The position numbers and the translations under genes are program-made. This document shows, piece by piece, positions 41,479 to 53,512 of a DNA stretch of 64,000 nucleotides. Source of the DNA: Burkholderiaceae bacterium (lineage in GTDB: Bacteria > Pseudomonadota > Gammaproteobacteria > Burkholderiales > Burkholderiaceae_C); contig SCQQ01000086.1 of NCBI GenBank assembly GCA_004299095.1, positions 1-64,000 on the forward strand. The letters are read 5' to 3'. The notes under the pieces are model-generated. The model saw nothing but the letters and a program-made list of their open reading frames with translations, was not told the origin of the DNA and did no database searches. The first letter of the stretch is position 1, and every line of letters begins with the position of its first letter.

Positions 41479-42927
41479 TCAGCGCGGCAGTTCGCTGTAG
41501 CCCATCAGGTATTCGTCCACGGCGCGCGCGCATTGCCGGCCTTCGCGGATGCCCCAGACCACCAGCGACTGGCCGCGGCGCATGTCGCCCGCGGCGAAGA
41601 TCTTGTCCACGTTGGTGCGGTAGCCGTTGATGATGTCGTCCGTGGCCTTGACGGTCCCGCGCGGCGTGCGCTCGACGTTGAACGCTTCCAGCATCGATTG
41701 CCGCGGCGAGACGAAGCCCATGGCCAGCAGGATGAGCTCGGCCGGGACGTCGAAATCGGTGCCCGGAATTTCGACCATCCGGCCGTGTTCGAGCTTCAGT
41801 CGCGACGCCGTCAGGCTCTTGACTTTGCCGTGCCCGTCGTCGTTGAAGCGCTTGGTACCGATGGCCCAGTCGCGCAGGCAACCCTCTTCGTGCGAGCTGG
41901 AGGTGCGCAATTTCAACGGCCAGTACGGCCAGATGAGCGGCTTGTTCTCGTGCTCGGGCGGCATCGGGAACAGCTCGAAGTTGGCCACCGATTGGGCGCC
42001 CTGGCGGTTCGACGTGCCGATGCAGTCCGAGCCGGTGTCGCCGCCGCCGATCACCACCACGTGCTTGCCGCTGGCATGGATCTGCTGGCGCACCTTGTCG
42101 CCCGCGTTCACGTGGTTTTGCTGCGGCAGGAATTCCAGCGCGAAGTGCACGCCGTCGAGCTCGCGCCCCGGAATTGGCAGATCGCGCGGCGTCTCGGAGC
42201 CGCCGGCGAGCACCACGGCGTCGAATTCGGCCACCAGGTCATCGGCGCTGATGGATGCCGCGCCATCCCAAGTCAACGCCACCGCCGTGTTGCAGCGGAA
42301 CGTCACGCCTTCAGCCTGCATTTGTTGCACGCGGCGGTCGATGTGGCTTTTTTCCAGCTTGAAGTCGGGGATGCCGTAGCGCAGCAGCCCGCCCGGGCGG
42401 TCGTTCTTCTCGAACACCGTCACGGCGTGGCCGGTGCGCGCCAGTTGCTGCGCCGCCGCCAGGCCCGACGGGCCGGAGCCGATGATGGCCACGCGTTTGC
42501 CGGTCATGTGCTCGGGCGGCTGCGGCACCACCCAGCCTTCTTCCCAGCCCTTGTCGATGATCTTGTGTTCCAGCGACTTGATGCCCACCGGGTTGTCGCC
42601 GATGCCGAGCGTGCACGCGGCTTCGCACGGCGCCGGGCAAATGCGGCCGGTGAATTCGGGGAAGTTGTTGGTGGACAGCAGCGAATCGAGCGCTTTTTTC
42701 CAGTCGGATTTGTAGACCAGGTCGTTCCAGTCCGGAATGATGTTGTTCACCGGGCAGCCGTGCTGGCAGAACGGAATACCGCAATCCATGCAGCGAGCCG
42801 CTTGCACCTTGGCGTCTTCGTCGCTCAGGTGCTGGATGAATTCGTGCCAATGGTGCTTGCGGTCCGCGGGGGGCTCGTGCGGCTCCTCCAGGCGCTGGAA
42901 TTCGAGAAAACCGGTAATTTTTCCCAT
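41479..42927 (-). CDS. gltD: Glutamate synthase small subunit GltD
   Basis: [16 protein letters not shown]...[30 protein letters not shown]...[22 protein letters not shown]. Confidence 0.97.
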   Translation of the reverse strand: MGKITGFLEFQRLEEPHEPPADRKHHWHEFIQHLSDEDAKVQAARCMDCGIPFCQHGCPVNNIIPDWNDLVYKSDWKKALDSLLSTNNFPEFTGRICPAPCEAACTLGIGDNPVGIKSLEHKIIDKGWEEGWVVPQPPEHMTGKRVAIIGSGPSGLAAAQQLARTGHAVTVFEKNDRPGGLLRYGIPDFKLEKSHIDRRVQQMQAEGVTFRCNTAVALTWDGAASISADDLVAEFDAVVLAGGSETPRDLPIPGRELDGVHFALEFLPQQNHVNAGDKVRQQIHASGKHVVVIGGGDTGSDCIGTSNRQGAQSVANFELFPMPPEHENKPLIWPYWPLKLRTSSSHEEGCLRDWAIGTKRFNDDGHGKVKSLTASRLKLEHGRMVEIPGTDFDVPAELILLAMGFVSPRQSMLEAFNVERTPRGTVKATDDIINGYRTNVDKIFAAGDMRRGQSLVVWGIREGRQCARAVDEYLMGYSELPR

Positions 42928-42964
42928 GGTTAGACCTAACTGCGATGGATGGCAATAAACGGTT

Positions 42965-45900
42965 TCAGACGGTGGCGCGCGCGGCGGCAGGTTCGGCCGT
43001 GCGCTTGCGGGCAGCGTCGATCAGCGCGCGCTGGTATTCGTGCGGCATAACTTTTACGAACAGCTCGCGCGCCGCGTTCCAGTTCTGCAGGATCTCGCGC
43101 GCGCGCAGGCTGCCGGTGGTGCGCCGGTGCGCTTCCAGCAGGTCGCGCAGGATGATTTCGTCGGCCGTCGGTGCGCCGCCGCGTACCGGCAAATGCCAAT
43201 GGCTGCGCGGAACGCGCGTTTCCTGATCGGCGCGGGCCAGCACGGGCTCGAGCGCCACGCTGGCCTGGTTGCATTTGCGCGTAAACGTGTGGTGCGGGTC
43301 GTACACGTAGGCCACGCCGCCCGACATGCCGGCGGCGAAGTTGCGCCCGGTATCGCCCAGCACCACCACGGTGCCGCCGGTCATGTATTCGCAGCCGTGG
43401 TCGCCCACGCCTTCGACCACGGTGCGCGCGCCGGAATTGCGCACGGCAAAGCGCTCGCCCGCCACGCCGCTGAAATACGCTTCGCCTTCGGTCGCGCCGT
43501 AGAGCACGGTGTTGCCGATGATGATGTGGTCCGGGCCGAAGCCGCGGAAGCCTTGCGGCGGACGCACGATGATGCGGCCGCCCGACAGGCTCTTGCCGAC
43601 GTAGTCGTTGCTTTCGCCGGCGAGTTCGAGCGTGATGCCACGCGCCAGGAACGCGCCGAAGCTCTGCCCGGCGGATCCCTGGAATTCGATGTGGATGGTG
43701 TCGTCGGGCAGCCCGGCATGGCCGAAACGGCGCGCCACTTCGCCGGAAAGCATGGCGCCCACGGCGCGGTTGCCGTTGCGCACGGCCAGGCTGAAGCGCA
43801 CTTTCTCGCCGCGTTCCAGCGCCGGCGCGGCCTGCGCGATCAGCTTGTGGTCCAGCGCTTTTTCCAGGCCGTGGTCCTGCACTTCCGCATGGCGGCGCGC
43901 GATGTTGGCGGGCTCGTCGGGCAGCTCGAAAATGCGCGAGAAATCCAGCCCGCGCGCTTTCCAGTGCGCGATGCCGGCGCGCGTGTCGAGCAGGTCGGCG
44001 CGCCCGACCAGGTCGTCGAACTTGGCGATGCCGAGCTGCGCCATGATCTTGCGGGCTTCCTCGGCCACGAACAGGAAGTAATGCACCACGTGTTCCGGCT
44101 TGCCGGTAAAGCGCTTGCGCAGCACCGGATCCTGCGTGGCGATGCCGACCGGGCAGGTGTTGAGCTGCCCCTTGCGCATCTGGATGCAGCCTTCCACCAC
44201 CAGCGGCGCCGTCGCAAAACCCATTTCGTCGGCGCCCAGCAGCGCCGCGATCACCACGTCGCGGCCGGTTTTCATCTGGCCGTCGGCCTGCACCCGGATG
44301 CGGCCGCGCAAGTGCTTCAGCACCAGCGTCTGCTGGGTTTCCGCCAGGCCCAGTTCCCACGGCGTGCCGGCGTGGCGGATCGACGACCAGGGCGACGCGC
44401 CAGTGCCGCCATCGTGCCCGGCGATCACCACGTGGTCGGCCTTGCACTTGGCCACGCCCGCGGCCACCGTGCCGACGCCGATTTCGGACACCAGCTTGAC
44501 CGAAATGGAGGCGCGCGGGTTGCAGCTCTTCAAGTCGTAAATCAGTTGCGCCAGGTCTTCGATGGAATAGATGTCGTGGTGCGGCGGCGGCGACACCAGC
44601 CCCACGCCCGGCACCGAGAAGCGCAGTTGCGCGATGTAGTCCGACACCTTGTGGCCGGGCAACTGTCCGCCTTCGCCCGGCTTGGCGCCCTGCGCCATCT
44701 TGATCTGGATCTGGTCGGCCGAATTCAGGTAGGCCGCAGTCACGCCGAAGCGCGCCGACGCCACTTGCTTGATGCGCGAGCGCAGCGAATCGCCGGGTTT
44801 CAGCGCGATGTCGGCCTGGATGTCGGCGCGTTTGCCGAGGACGCTGGCGAGCGTGTCGCCCTCTTTGAACGAGCCGCCACCCATTTCGTTCTGGTAGCGG
44901 TTCTCGTCCTCGCCGCCTTCGCCGGTGTTGGACTTGCCGCCCAGGCGGTTCATGGCGAGCGCCAGCGTGGTGTGCGCTTCGGTGGAGATCGACCCCAGCG
45001 ACATCGCGCCGGTGGCAAAGCGCTTGACGATCTCGCTCGCGGGCTCGACGTCGTCCAGCGGAATGGATTTCGCCGGGTCGATCTTGAACTCGAACAGGCC
45101 GCGCAGCGTCATGTGGCGCTTGGTCTGGTCGTTGATGATGTGCGCGTATTCCGCGTAGGTTCCGGCGTTGTTGGCGCGCGTGGCGTGCTGCAGCTTGGCG
45201 ATGGCGTCGGGCGTCCACATGTGCTCTTCACCACGCACGCGCCAGGCATAGCTGCCGCCGTCTTCCAGCGTGTCGCGGACCACTGGGTCGTCGTCGCTCC
45301 ATGCCGCCTGATGCCAGCGCAGCGCTTCCTCGGCCAACTGGAACAGGCCGATGCCTTCGATGTTGCTGGTGGTGCCGGTGAAGTATTTGTCCACCAGTTC
45401 GCGCGACAGCCCGACGGCCTCGAAAATCTGCGCGCCGGTGTACGACATGTAGGTCGAGATGCCCATCTTGGACATCACTTTCTGCAGGCCCTTGTTGAGC
45501 GCGTGAACGTAATTGTCGATTGCTTTTTCGACCGTGATGCCGCGCGGCGCGCCGGCGTATTCGTGCGCCAGCGTTTGCAGCGCCAGATACGGGTGCACGG
45601 CTTCCGCGCCATAGCCTGCCAGCAGCGCGAAGTGATGCACTTCACGCGCCGAGCCGGTCTCGACTACCAGCCCGGTGGAAGTGCGCAGGCCGCGCGCCAC
45701 CAGGTGGTGGTGGATGGCCGAGGTGGCGAGCAGCGCCGGAATGGCAAAGCGCTCGCGGTTCGACTGGCGGTCGGACAAGATCAGGATGTTGTGGCCCTGC
45801 TCGATCGCGTCGACCGCTTCGGCGCAAAGCGACGCCAGGCGCGCCTCGATCGCCGCGCTGCCCCACTCCACCGGGTAGGTGATGTCGAGTTCGTGGCTGC

Positions 45901-47674
45901 GGAAACGCTCGCGCGAATAGCGGCCGATGTCGCGCAGCCGCGCCATGTCGGCCACGCTCAGCACCGGTTGCGCCACTTCCAGGCGCAGCGGCGGGTTGAT
46001 GTTGTTGATGTCAAGCAGGTTCGGCTTCGGGCCGATGAACGACGTGAGCGACATCACCAGTTGCTCGCGGATCGGATCGATCGGCGGGTTCGTGACCTGC
46101 GCGAACGTCTGGCGGAAGTAGTGGTAGAGCGAGCGGTTCTTGCTGGAGAGCACCGCCATCGGCGTGTCGTCGCCCATGGAGCCGATGGCTTCCTGGCCGA
46201 ACTCGGCCATGGGCAGCAACTGGAACTTCAGGTCTTCCTTGCTGTAGCCGAACGCTTCCTGGCGTTGCAGCAAGTCGGTGCCGCCCGGCATGCGGACTTC
46301 CGGCTCGGGCAAGTCGGCGAGGTGCACGCTGATGCGCTCGATCCAGCGCTGGTACGGGCGCGCGCTGGCCAGTTGGTCCTTCAGTTCCTGGTCCTCGATG
46401 ATGCGGCCGGCTTCGGTGTCGATCAGCAGCATCTTGCCGGGCTGCAGGCGCCATTTCTTGACGATGTGCTCCTGCGGCACCGGCAGCACGCCGGCTTCGG
46501 AGGCCAGCACGACGAAGTCGTCGTCGGTGACCAGGTAGCGCGCCGGACGCAGGCCGTTGCGATCCAGCATGGCGCCGATCTGGCGGCCGTCGGTAAAGGC
46601 GATCGCGGCCGGGCCATCCCACGGCTCCATCATGGCGGCGTGGTATTCGTAGAACGCGCGGCGGCTCGCGTCCATCAGCGTGTTCTGCTCCCACGCTTCC
46701 GGAATCATCATCACCATCGCGTGCGCGAGCGAGTAGCCCGCCATGGTGAGCAGTTCCAGGCAGTTGTCGAACGAGGCGGTGTCGGATTGGCCGGGGTAGA
46801 TCAGCGGCCACAGCGTTTGCAGGTCGTCGCCCAGCACCGGCGAGGCGATCGCTTTGGTGCGCGCGTTGATCCAGTTGACGTTGCCGCGCACGGTGTTGAT
46901 TTCGCCGTTGTGCGCGATCATGCGGTAGGGGTGCGCCAGCTCCCACGCCGGGAACGTGTTGGTGGAAAAGCGCTGGTGCACCAGCGCCAGCGCCGACACC
47001 GTGCGCGGATCGGTCAGGTCTTTGTAGTAGCGCCCCAGTTGGCCCGCCAGCAGCAGGCCCTTGTAAACCACGGTGCGCGTCGACATCGAGGGCACGAAAT
47101 AGTCGCTGCCGTGCTTCAGGCCCAGCGCCAGGATGGCATGGCTGGCGGTCTTGCGGATCACGTAGAGCTTGCGCTCGAGCGCATCGGGCACCATCACGTC
47201 GGCGCCGCGGCCAATGAAAATCTGCCGCATCACCGGCTCGCGCTCCTTGACCGCGGGCGACATTTCCATGGCGTGATCCACCGGCACGTCGCGCCAACCC
47301 AGCAGCACCTGACCCGCCGCGCGCACCTTGCGCTCCAGTTCCTGCTCGCACGCCAGGCGCGCGGCGTGCTCGGTGGGCAGAAAAATCATGCCGACGCCGT
47401 ATTCGCCCGGCGGCGGCAGCGTCACGCCCTGGCGCGCCATGTCTTCGCGATAGAGCGCGTCGGGAATCTGGATCAGGATGCCGGCGCCGTCGCCCATCAG
47501 CGGATCGGCACCGACCGCGCCGCGGTGGTTCAGGTTGCGCAGGATTTCCAGGCCGTTCTGGATGATGTCGTGGCTTTTCTTGCCCTTGATGTGGGCCACG
47601 AGGCCGACGCCGCAGGCATCGTGCTCATTCTCGGGGTTGTACAAACCTCGCTGGTGGGGTGGGCGCATCGTCAT
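42965..47674 (-). CDS. gltB: Glutamate synthase large subunit GltB
   Basis: [29 protein letters not shown]...[30 protein letters not shown]...[36 protein letters not shown]; start chosen at [24 protein letters not shown]. Confidence 0.97.
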   Translation of the reverse strand: MTMRPPHQRGLYNPENEHDACGVGLVAHIKGKKSHDIIQNGLEILRNLNHRGAVGADPLMGDGAGILIQIPDALYREDMARQGVTLPPPGEYGVGMIFLPTEHAARLACEQELERKVRAAGQVLLGWRDVPVDHAMEMSPAVKEREPVMRQIFIGRGADVMVPDALERKLYVIRKTASHAILALGLKHGSDYFVPSMSTRTVVYKGLLLAGQLGRYYKDLTDPRTVSALALVHQRFSTNTFPAWELAHPYRMIAHNGEINTVRGNVNWINARTKAIASPVLGDDLQTLWPLIYPGQSDTASFDNCLELLTMAGYSLAHAMVMMIPEAWEQNTLMDASRRAFYEYHAAMMEPWDGPAAIAFTDGRQIGAMLDRNGLRPARYLVTDDDFVVLASEAGVLPVPQEHIVKKWRLQPGKMLLIDTEAGRIIEDQELKDQLASARPYQRWIERISVHLADLPEPEVRMPGGTDLLQRQEAFGYSKEDLKFQLLPMAEFGQEAIGSMGDDTPMAVLSSKNRSLYHYFRQTFAQVTNPPIDPIREQLVMSLTSFIGPKPNLLDINNINPPLRLEVAQPVLSVADMARLRDIGRYSRERFRSHELDITYPVEWGSAAIEARLASLCAEAVDAIEQGHNILILSDRQSNRERFAIPALLATSAIHHHLVARGLRTSTGLVVETGSAREVHHFALLAGYGAEAVHPYLALQTLAHEYAGAPRGITVEKAIDNYVHALNKGLQKVMSKMGISTYMSYTGAQIFEAVGLSRELVDKYFTGTTSNIEGIGLFQLAEEALRWHQAAWSDDDPVVRDTLEDGGSYAWRVRGEEHMWTPDAIAKLQHATRANNAGTYAEYAHIINDQTKRHMTLRGLFEFKIDPAKSIPLDDVEPASEIVKRFATGAMSLGSISTEAHTTLALAMNRLGGKSNTGEGGEDENRYQNEMGGGSFKEGDTLASVLGKRADIQADIALKPGDSLRSRIKQVASARFGVTAAYLNSADQIQIKMAQGAKPGEGGQLPGHKVSDYIAQLRFSVPGVGLVSPPPHHDIYSIEDLAQLIYDLKSCNPRASISVKLVSEIGVGTVAAGVAKCKADHVVIAGHDGGTGASPWSSIRHAGTPWELGLAETQQTLVLKHLRGRIRVQADGQMKTGRDVVIAALLGADEMGFATAPLVVEGCIQMRKGQLNTCPVGIATQDPVLRKRFTGKPEHVVHYFLFVAEEARKIMAQLGIAKFDDLVGRADLLDTRAGIAHWKARGLDFSRIFELPDEPANIARRHAEVQDHGLEKALDHKLIAQAAPALERGEKVRFSLAVRNGNRAVGAMLSGEVARRFGHAGLPDDTIHIEFQGSAGQSFGAFLARGITLELAGESNDYVGKSLSGGRIIVRPPQGFRGFGPDHIIIGNTVLYGATEGEAYFSGVAGERFAVRNSGARTVVEGVGDHGCEYMTGGTVVVLGDTGRNFAAGMSGGVAYVYDPHHTFTRKCNQASVALEPVLARADQETRVPRSHWHLPVRGGAPTADEIILRDLLEAHRRTTGSLRAREILQNWNAARELFVKVMPHEYQRALIDAARKRTAEPAAARATV

Positions 47675-48062
47675 GATCTTGGACCTGCAACGGGAAAAAC
47701 AGTCGAAAACTGAACGCGCATCTTGCTTTTGGTACCGAATCCAACGCTTTCGCTTTGGCATTCAGCACCGTGGCGCACGCGAAAAAAGAGCGAACCTTGT
47801 ATCGTGCGCGCGAGCGCGAAAAAAATCAACAGAAACGCTTGGGTTGCGGGCTACATCACCTGCGTGAGCGCCGCGGACGCAAGTTTTGCCGCGACGCCGC
47901 GGCCGCGCTTGCAACGATGAAAAAAGTTTTCCCGGCAACGTGGTTTTTTTACCGAAATCCGCCGGGCGCCGCAGCGAGCGGACCGGAACCGCCGACGCGG
48001 CAGCCGGACGACTGCGTGAAGCCGCGGATTCGCCGGGCGCACGTGCGCGCGTGGTAAAACAG

Positions 48063-48091
48063 TTGGCAGCGAAGGCTGACGCGCGCATAAT
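48063..48091 (+). promoter_or_regulatory. Candidate sigma70 promoter for glnA
   Basis: TTGGCA (48063-48068) - 17 nt - CATAAT (48086-48091). Confidence 0.55.
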
Positions 48092-48174
48092 CCGCGGCCG
48101 CCGAAACAACGCCACGTGGTGCGCAAATTCCGCGTTTCCACCCCCGGTTTCATCACCCACAATCTGGCACCATC

Positions 48175-49584
48175 ATGACGCCCAAAGAAGTCCTTGCGAC
48201 CCTCCAGAAGGAAGCGGTCGAATTCGTTGATCTGCGCTTCACCGACATGCGCGGCGTGCAGCACCACATGAGCTTCCCCGCCGAAGCGGTCGGCCCCGGC
48301 ATCTTCGATGAAGGCAAGATGTTCGATGGCTCCTCCATTGTGGGCTGGAAAGGCATCCAGGAATCGGACATGGTGCTCATGCCTGACCCGGCGACGGCCT
48401 TCATCGACCCGTTCGCGGCGCAAAAGCAGCTCAACATGGTGTGCGACGTGCTGGAGCCGTCGACCATGCAAGCCTATAAGCGCGATCCGCGTTCCATCGC
48501 GCGCCGCGCCGAGGCTTACCTGCAGTCCACCGGCGTGGGCGACACCGCGTTTTTCGGGCCTGAGCCGGAATTCTTCGTATTCGACGAAGTGCGCTGGCGC
48601 AACGACATGGGCCGCGTGTTCTACGAAATCCGCTCGCACGAAGCCGCGTGGAGTTCGGGCTACGAATACGAGGAAGGCAACCGCGGCCATCGCCCCGACG
48701 TCAAGGGCGGCTATTTCCCCGTGCCGCCGGTGGATTCGCTGGCCGACCTGCGCGCGCAGATGTGCAAGGTGCTGGCGCAACTGGGCATGGGTGTGGAAGT
48801 GCACCACCACGAAGTCGCCAATGCCGGCCAGTGCGAAATCGGCGTGCGTTTCGACACGCTGCTGGGCAAGGCCGATCAACTGCAGAACATGAAGTACGTG
48901 CTGCGCAACGTGGCGCACGCGGCCGGCAAGACGGTCACCTTCATGCCCAAGCCGCTGGTGGGCGACAACGGTTCCGGCATGCACGTGCACCAGTCGATTG
49001 CCAAGGGCGGTACCAACCTGTTCACGGGCGAGCTCTACGGCGGCCTGTCGCAACTCGCGCTCAACTACATCGGCGGCATCTTCAAGCACGCGCGCGCCAT
49101 CAACGCGTTCTCGAATTCCACCACCAACTCGTACAAGCGCCTGGTACCGGGCTTCGAAGCGCCGGTGATGCTGGCCTATTCGGCGCGCAACCGCTCGGCC
49201 TCGTGCCGCATTCCGTTCGTCAACAGCCCGAAAGCGCGCCGCATCGAAGTGCGCTTCCCCGATGCGATGAACTCCGGCTACCTCACGTTCACCGCGCTGA
49301 TGATGGCGGGGCTCGACGGCATCCTGAACAAGATCGATCCGGGTGCGCCCATGGACAAGGACTTGTACGACTTGCCGCCGGAAGAAGAGCACAACATTCC
49401 GCAAGTGTGCTCGTCGCTCGACCGGGCACTCGAGGCGCTCGACCAGGATCGCGCGTTCCTTAAGGCCGGCGACGTGATGAGCGACGATTTCATCGACGCC
49501 TACATCGGCGTCAAGATGAAGGAAGTGACCGCGTTTCGCGCTGCCACGCACCCGCTGGAATACCAGCTCTACTACTCGATCTGA
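48175..49584 (+). CDS. glnA: Glutamine synthetase type I
   Basis: [24 protein letters not shown]...PEPEFFVFD...[17 protein letters not shown]...[30 protein letters not shown]. Confidence 0.98.
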   Translation: MTPKEVLATLQKEAVEFVDLRFTDMRGVQHHMSFPAEAVGPGIFDEGKMFDGSSIVGWKGIQESDMVLMPDPATAFIDPFAAQKQLNMVCDVLEPSTMQAYKRDPRSIARRAEAYLQSTGVGDTAFFGPEPEFFVFDEVRWRNDMGRVFYEIRSHEAAWSSGYEYEEGNRGHRPDVKGGYFPVPPVDSLADLRAQMCKVLAQLGMGVEVHHHEVANAGQCEIGVRFDTLLGKADQLQNMKYVLRNVAHAAGKTVTFMPKPLVGDNGSGMHVHQSIAKGGTNLFTGELYGGLSQLALNYIGGIFKHARAINAFSNSTTNSYKRLVPGFEAPVMLAYSARNRSASCRIPFVNSPKARRIEVRFPDAMNSGYLTFTALMMAGLDGILNKIDPGAPMDKDLYDLPPEEEHNIPQVCSSLDRALEALDQDRAFLKAGDVMSDDFIDAYIGVKMKEVTAFRAATHPLEYQLYYSI

Positions 49585-49635
49585 GACGGGATCCGGCACG
49601 CGCGTTCTGGGCGCGGGCCGTTGCCGGACGCGCCG

Positions 49636-50331
49636 TCAACGCGGCGCCGCGACTTCGCGTTCAACGTCAGCCTGGAAGTCGTGCGCGCCAAGCGCGCTGC
49701 TGACATCGGCACTCTCGATCCAGCCGGTGTAGACGGTGCGGAAATCGGCGGTGATCTGCTCCAGCGGCAAATCGTCGAAGTGGCCGCGCTGATTCACGTA
49801 TTCCATGTGGCGCCGGCCGGTGCGGTCGAATTCGTGATAGAGCGAATCGTGCACGCCGTCGAAATCGAGCGGCAGCAGCCCGAACTTTTCGCACAGCTCG
49901 ATATTGAACGCGGGCGTCGCCTTGCGCCACGCACCGTCCAGCCACAGCTCGGTGTAGCCGTGCCAGATGAACAAATCGGTGTGCATGGTCGCGCGCATGC
50001 GCTCCGTCGAGAGGTGGTTGCGCACGTCGGCAAACCCGAGTCGCGCCGGGATCCCAGCCGCGCGTGCCACTGCCGCCAGCAGCGTTGCCTTGGGCACGCA
50101 CCAGCCCCAGCCGTTTTCCAGCACGCGGCTGGCACGCATGCCGGCCAGCGACAGGTCGATGCGGTACGGGTCGTAGCGGAAACCGTCGCGCACCGCGTAG
50201 AACAGCGAGATGGCGCGCTCGCGCTCGGTGGCGCCGCATGCGTGCTTGCGCGCGAACTGCTGTACCGCAGGGTGACTGGAATCAATAGCGGGCGTGGCAG
50301 CCAAGTGGGCGGTGGTCGGACGGTCAAGCAT
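49636..50331 (-). CDS. Transglutaminase-like domain protein
   Basis: RYDPYRIDLSLAGMRASRVLENGWGWCVPKATLLAAVARAAGIPARLGFADVRNHLS...WHGYTELWLDGAWRKATPAFN. Confidence 0.88.
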   Translation of the reverse strand: MLDRPTTAHLAATPAIDSSHPAVQQFARKHACGATERERAISLFYAVRDGFRYDPYRIDLSLAGMRASRVLENGWGWCVPKATLLAAVARAAGIPARLGFADVRNHLSTERMRATMHTDLFIWHGYTELWLDGAWRKATPAFNIELCEKFGLLPLDFDGVHDSLYHEFDRTGRRHMEYVNQRGHFDDLPLEQITADFRTVYTGWIESADVSSALGAHDFQADVEREVAAPR

Positions 50332-50379
50332 GGATGCACCGTAACAGAACCGGCCTGGGCTGTGCGGTTGCGGCCACAC

Positions 50380-51840
50380 TCAGCGTCGCCAGAACTGCGG
50401 CGTGAACAGCACCAGCACAGAGAGCAGCTCGAGCCGCCCGAGCAGCATGGCGGCGGCACACAGCATCATCTGGAAATCGGTGAGCGAGCCGTAGTTGCCG
50501 GCCGGGCCCACTTTGCCAAGGCCGGCACCGATGTTGTTCAGGCAGCCGATGATGGCGCCGAAAGCGGTGACCGCGTCCTGGCCGGAAGCCAGCATCAGCA
50601 GGATCAGCGCGATCATGACGCCGCCGTAGATCAGCATGAAGGCCATGACGGCGGCCACGGCGCGATCGGCCACCGGCGCGCCACCCACGGTCACGGGTTG
50701 TACCGCGTGCGGGTGGATGATGCGCACCAGTTCGCGCTGCGCCAGGCGGCCGAGCACCAGCATGCGCACCATCTTGATGCCGCCGCCGGTGGAGCCGGCG
50801 CACGACACGAAGCAGCCGAGGAACAGCATGAAGACCGGAACGAACGCGGGCCAGAGCAGGTAATCGGTGGTGGAAAAGGCCGTGGTGGTGGCAATCGACA
50901 CCACCTGGAACGCCGCCTGGCGAATGGCGGTGGAATAGTCGGCGTAGGTGTGGCTGAAGAGCAGCACCAGCCCGACCAGCATGGTCGCGAGCGCCAGCAC
51001 GCCCACGTAGGCGCGCACTTCGGTATCGCGCGCGATGGCTTTGAGCGAACGGCTGCGCCAGACCATGAAGTAGCGCGCGAAACTGATGCCCGAGAGCAGC
51101 ATGAAGAGCACCGCCGTCCATTCCAGTTGCGGCGAGTTCCAGTAGCCGAAGCTGCGGTCGTGCGAAGAGAAGCCGCCGAGCGCCACCGTGGCGCACATGT
51201 GCATGAACGCGTCCGACCAGCTCATGCCGCCCCAGCGGTAGGCCAGCAGGCAACTCGCGGACAGCACGAAGTAGATGGTCCACAGGCCGCGCGCGGTCTG
51301 CGCGATGCGCGGCGTGAGGCGCGTGTCTTTCATCGGTCCCGGCACTTCGGCCTTGTAGAGCTGCATGCCGCCCAGGCCCAGGAACGGCAGGATGGCCACG
51401 GCCAGCAGCATGACGCCCAGGCCGCCGATCCACTGCAGGAAGCAGCGCCAGACGTTGACCGACGGCGCCAGCACGTCGAGGCCCGACAGGCCGGTGGCGC
51501 CGCTGGCGGTGAGGCCGCTCATGGCCTCGAAGTAGGCGTGGCTCCAGCCGATGCCGTGGACGGTAAACACGAGCGGCAGCGCCGCGTAGGCGGGCAGCAC
51601 GATCCACACCAGGTTGACCAGCAGAAAACCGTCGTGGATGGACAGCTCGTGGCGCTGCTCGCGCGTGCGCAGCCACAGCCAGCAGCCGGTGGCGAACGTG
51701 AAGATCGCGCACTCCAGCCAGGTGAGCGCATGCGCCGGGCTTTCGCCCACCCAGGCCCAAGCCATCGGCACCAGGAAGGCAAACGCGAACCCCATGATGA
51801 CCCAGGAGAGCGTGTAGAACGCGGCGCTGAAACGCTTCAT
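50380..51840 (-). CDS. trkH: Trk potassium uptake membrane subunit TrkH
   Basis: YFEAMSGLTASGATGLSGLDVLAPSVNVWRCFLQWIGGLGVMLLAVAILP...CFVSCAGSTGGGIKMVRM...NNIGAGLGKVGPAGNYGSL. Confidence 0.96.
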   Translation of the reverse strand: MKRFSAAFYTLSWVIMGFAFAFLVPMAWAWVGESPAHALTWLECAIFTFATGCWLWLRTREQRHELSIHDGFLLVNLVWIVLPAYAALPLVFTVHGIGWSHAYFEAMSGLTASGATGLSGLDVLAPSVNVWRCFLQWIGGLGVMLLAVAILPFLGLGGMQLYKAEVPGPMKDTRLTPRIAQTARGLWTIYFVLSASCLLAYRWGGMSWSDAFMHMCATVALGGFSSHDRSFGYWNSPQLEWTAVLFMLLSGISFARYFMVWRSRSLKAIARDTEVRAYVGVLALATMLVGLVLLFSHTYADYSTAIRQAAFQVVSIATTTAFSTTDYLLWPAFVPVFMLFLGCFVSCAGSTGGGIKMVRMLVLGRLAQRELVRIIHPHAVQPVTVGGAPVADRAVAAVMAFMLIYGGVMIALILLMLASGQDAVTAFGAIIGCLNNIGAGLGKVGPAGNYGSLTDFQMMLCAAAMLLGRLELLSVLVLFTPQFWRR

Positions 51841-51947
51841 GGGGTGGTGCCGGGCGGCGCTGCGCTGCGCCGCCCGACGCATTGACCGTGCGAACCGGCG
51901 GATGGAAAACGGGATGCGATTGGGTGCATGGGCGGGCGGCCGCAGCA

Positions 51948-53333
51948 TCAGAAGAAGGTGGCGCGCACCTGGAACAGCTTTTCCACGTCGCGCATCGTGC
52001 GCCTGCGCGGCACGAAGATGATCACGTGGTCTTCAGACTCGACCGTGGTCGTTGCATCCGGTATCAGCGTGCGCGCCGCGCTGCCTTCGCCGCGCACGAT
52101 GGCGCCGATGCGTGCGCCGTCGGGCAGCTTGATTTCCGCCACGGTCTTGCCCACCAGGCGCGACGTCTTGGCATCGCCGTGGGCAATGCCTTCGAGTGTT
52201 TCGGACAGGCCGCGGCGCAGGCTGTGCACCGCCGCCACTGCGCCGCGGCGCACGTGCGTCAGCAGTTCGCCGATCACCGCCTGCGCGGGCGAAATGGCGA
52301 TGTCGATGGCGCTGCCGTGCAGCATTTCGGCGTAGGCGCGGCGCGTGATCAGCGCGGCCACGCGGCGCGCGCCCATGCGCTTGGCCAGCATCGCCGCCAT
52401 GATGTTGTCCTCGTCGTCGTTGGTGAGCGCGATGAACATGTCCATTTCGCCCACGCCTTCGGTCAGCAGCAGCTCTTCGTCCGAGCCGTCGCCCTGCAGC
52501 ACCAGCATGTCGGGCGCCAGCTTGGACGCCAGATAGTCGCAGCGCTCGGCGTCGCGCTCCAGCAGCTTGACTTCGAAGTTGCCGCGCAACTGGCGCGCCA
52601 GGCGCAGGCCGACGCGGCCGCCGCCGGCAATCATGATGCGGCGCACCTTGCGCCCGGCATCGCCAATCACGTTGAGCGCGGCGCGCAGGTTTTCCCGGCC
52701 GACGGCGACGTACACCTCGTCGCCGGTCTGCACGCGCGTGTTGGCGTTGCACGGCAGCTCCACGTCGTTGCGATAGACCGCCACGATGTGCAGCGGCAAG
52801 GCCGGGTATTGCGCGTGAAATTCGCCGATGCTGTGGCCGACCAGGCCGCTCGCCGGCGCCACGCGCACCACCGCCAGGTGCGCTTGGCCCTGCGAGAAGC
52901 GCACCACTTGCAGCGCCTGCGGGTAATCGATCAGCAACTGGATGTAGCGCGTGACCGATTCCTCCGGGCAGATCATGCGGTTGACGGCAAAGCCGTTCTG
53001 GCCCAGCAGCCCGGCCTCGCGGAATTCGGACGAGCGCAGGCGGGCAATGGTCGTGGCCACGCCGAACACGTCGTGCGCGATCTTGCACGCCACCAGGTTG
53101 GTTTCGTCGCGGCCGGTGCAGGCGATGAACAGGTCGCAACCCGGCGCTCCGGCGTCGCGCAGCACCGAGGGGTGCACGCCGTCGCCGCGCACGCCGCGCA
53201 GGTCGAAGCGCTCTTCCAGCACTTGCAGGCGCCGCGAATCGACGTCGATCACCGTGATGTCGTTGGCTTCCGATACCAGCGTTTCGGCCACGCTTTCACC
53301 GACTCGTCCGGCGCCCAGGATCAGTATTTGCAT
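51948..53333 (-). CDS. trkA: Trk system K+ uptake regulator TrkA
   Basis: MQILILGAGRVGESVAETLVSEANDITVIDVDSRRLQVLEERFDLRGVRGDG; duplicated RCK/TrkA-C architecture. Confidence 0.97.
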   Translation of the reverse strand: MQILILGAGRVGESVAETLVSEANDITVIDVDSRRLQVLEERFDLRGVRGDGVHPSVLRDAGAPGCDLFIACTGRDETNLVACKIAHDVFGVATTIARLRSSEFREAGLLGQNGFAVNRMICPEESVTRYIQLLIDYPQALQVVRFSQGQAHLAVVRVAPASGLVGHSIGEFHAQYPALPLHIVAVYRNDVELPCNANTRVQTGDEVYVAVGRENLRAALNVIGDAGRKVRRIMIAGGGRVGLRLARQLRGNFEVKLLERDAERCDYLASKLAPDMLVLQGDGSDEELLLTEGVGEMDMFIALTNDDEDNIMAAMLAKRMGARRVAALITRRAYAEMLHGSAIDIAISPAQAVIGELLTHVRRGAVAAVHSLRRGLSETLEGIAHGDAKTSRLVGKTVAEIKLPDGARIGAIVRGEGSAARTLIPDATTTVESEDHVIIFVPRRRTMRDVEKLFQVRATFF

Positions 53334-53512
53334 GGGGAATGGTTCAGTTCGCGGCGGGAAGACGAAGGGGCGACACCGGGATGGCGTGCGCGGGTTGGAG
53401 CACGGCGGGGAAGCGCTGTTGAAGACAGCGGGTAGGCCCTTGCGATTTTAAAGGGGCGGTGTGGCCGCCTTCGGCGGGCTGTGCAGGGAGAGTGAGCGCC
53501 CGAACGCGGCCT

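Noticed and set aside
43040-47713. 1557-aa ORF on the + strand opposite gltB
   Set aside because: Antisense shadow ORF of a very GC-rich gene; composition is Arg/His/Gln/Ala-rich with no recognisable domain, and the minus strand is clearly gltB.
48063-48080. Possible sigma54 site TGGCAG...GCTGA upstream of glnA
   Set aside because: Spacing between GG and GC does not fit the -24/-12 rule; a sigma70-type reading fits better.
49621-51885. 754-aa + ORF opposite transglutaminase/trkH
   Set aside because: Antisense shadow ORF; His/Gln/Arg-rich, no domain.
53461-53480. CCGCC-TTC-GGCGG hairpin downstream of the 53513-54148 gene as a terminator
   Set aside because: No U-tract directly follows on the minus strand; could be a chance GC-rich dyad.
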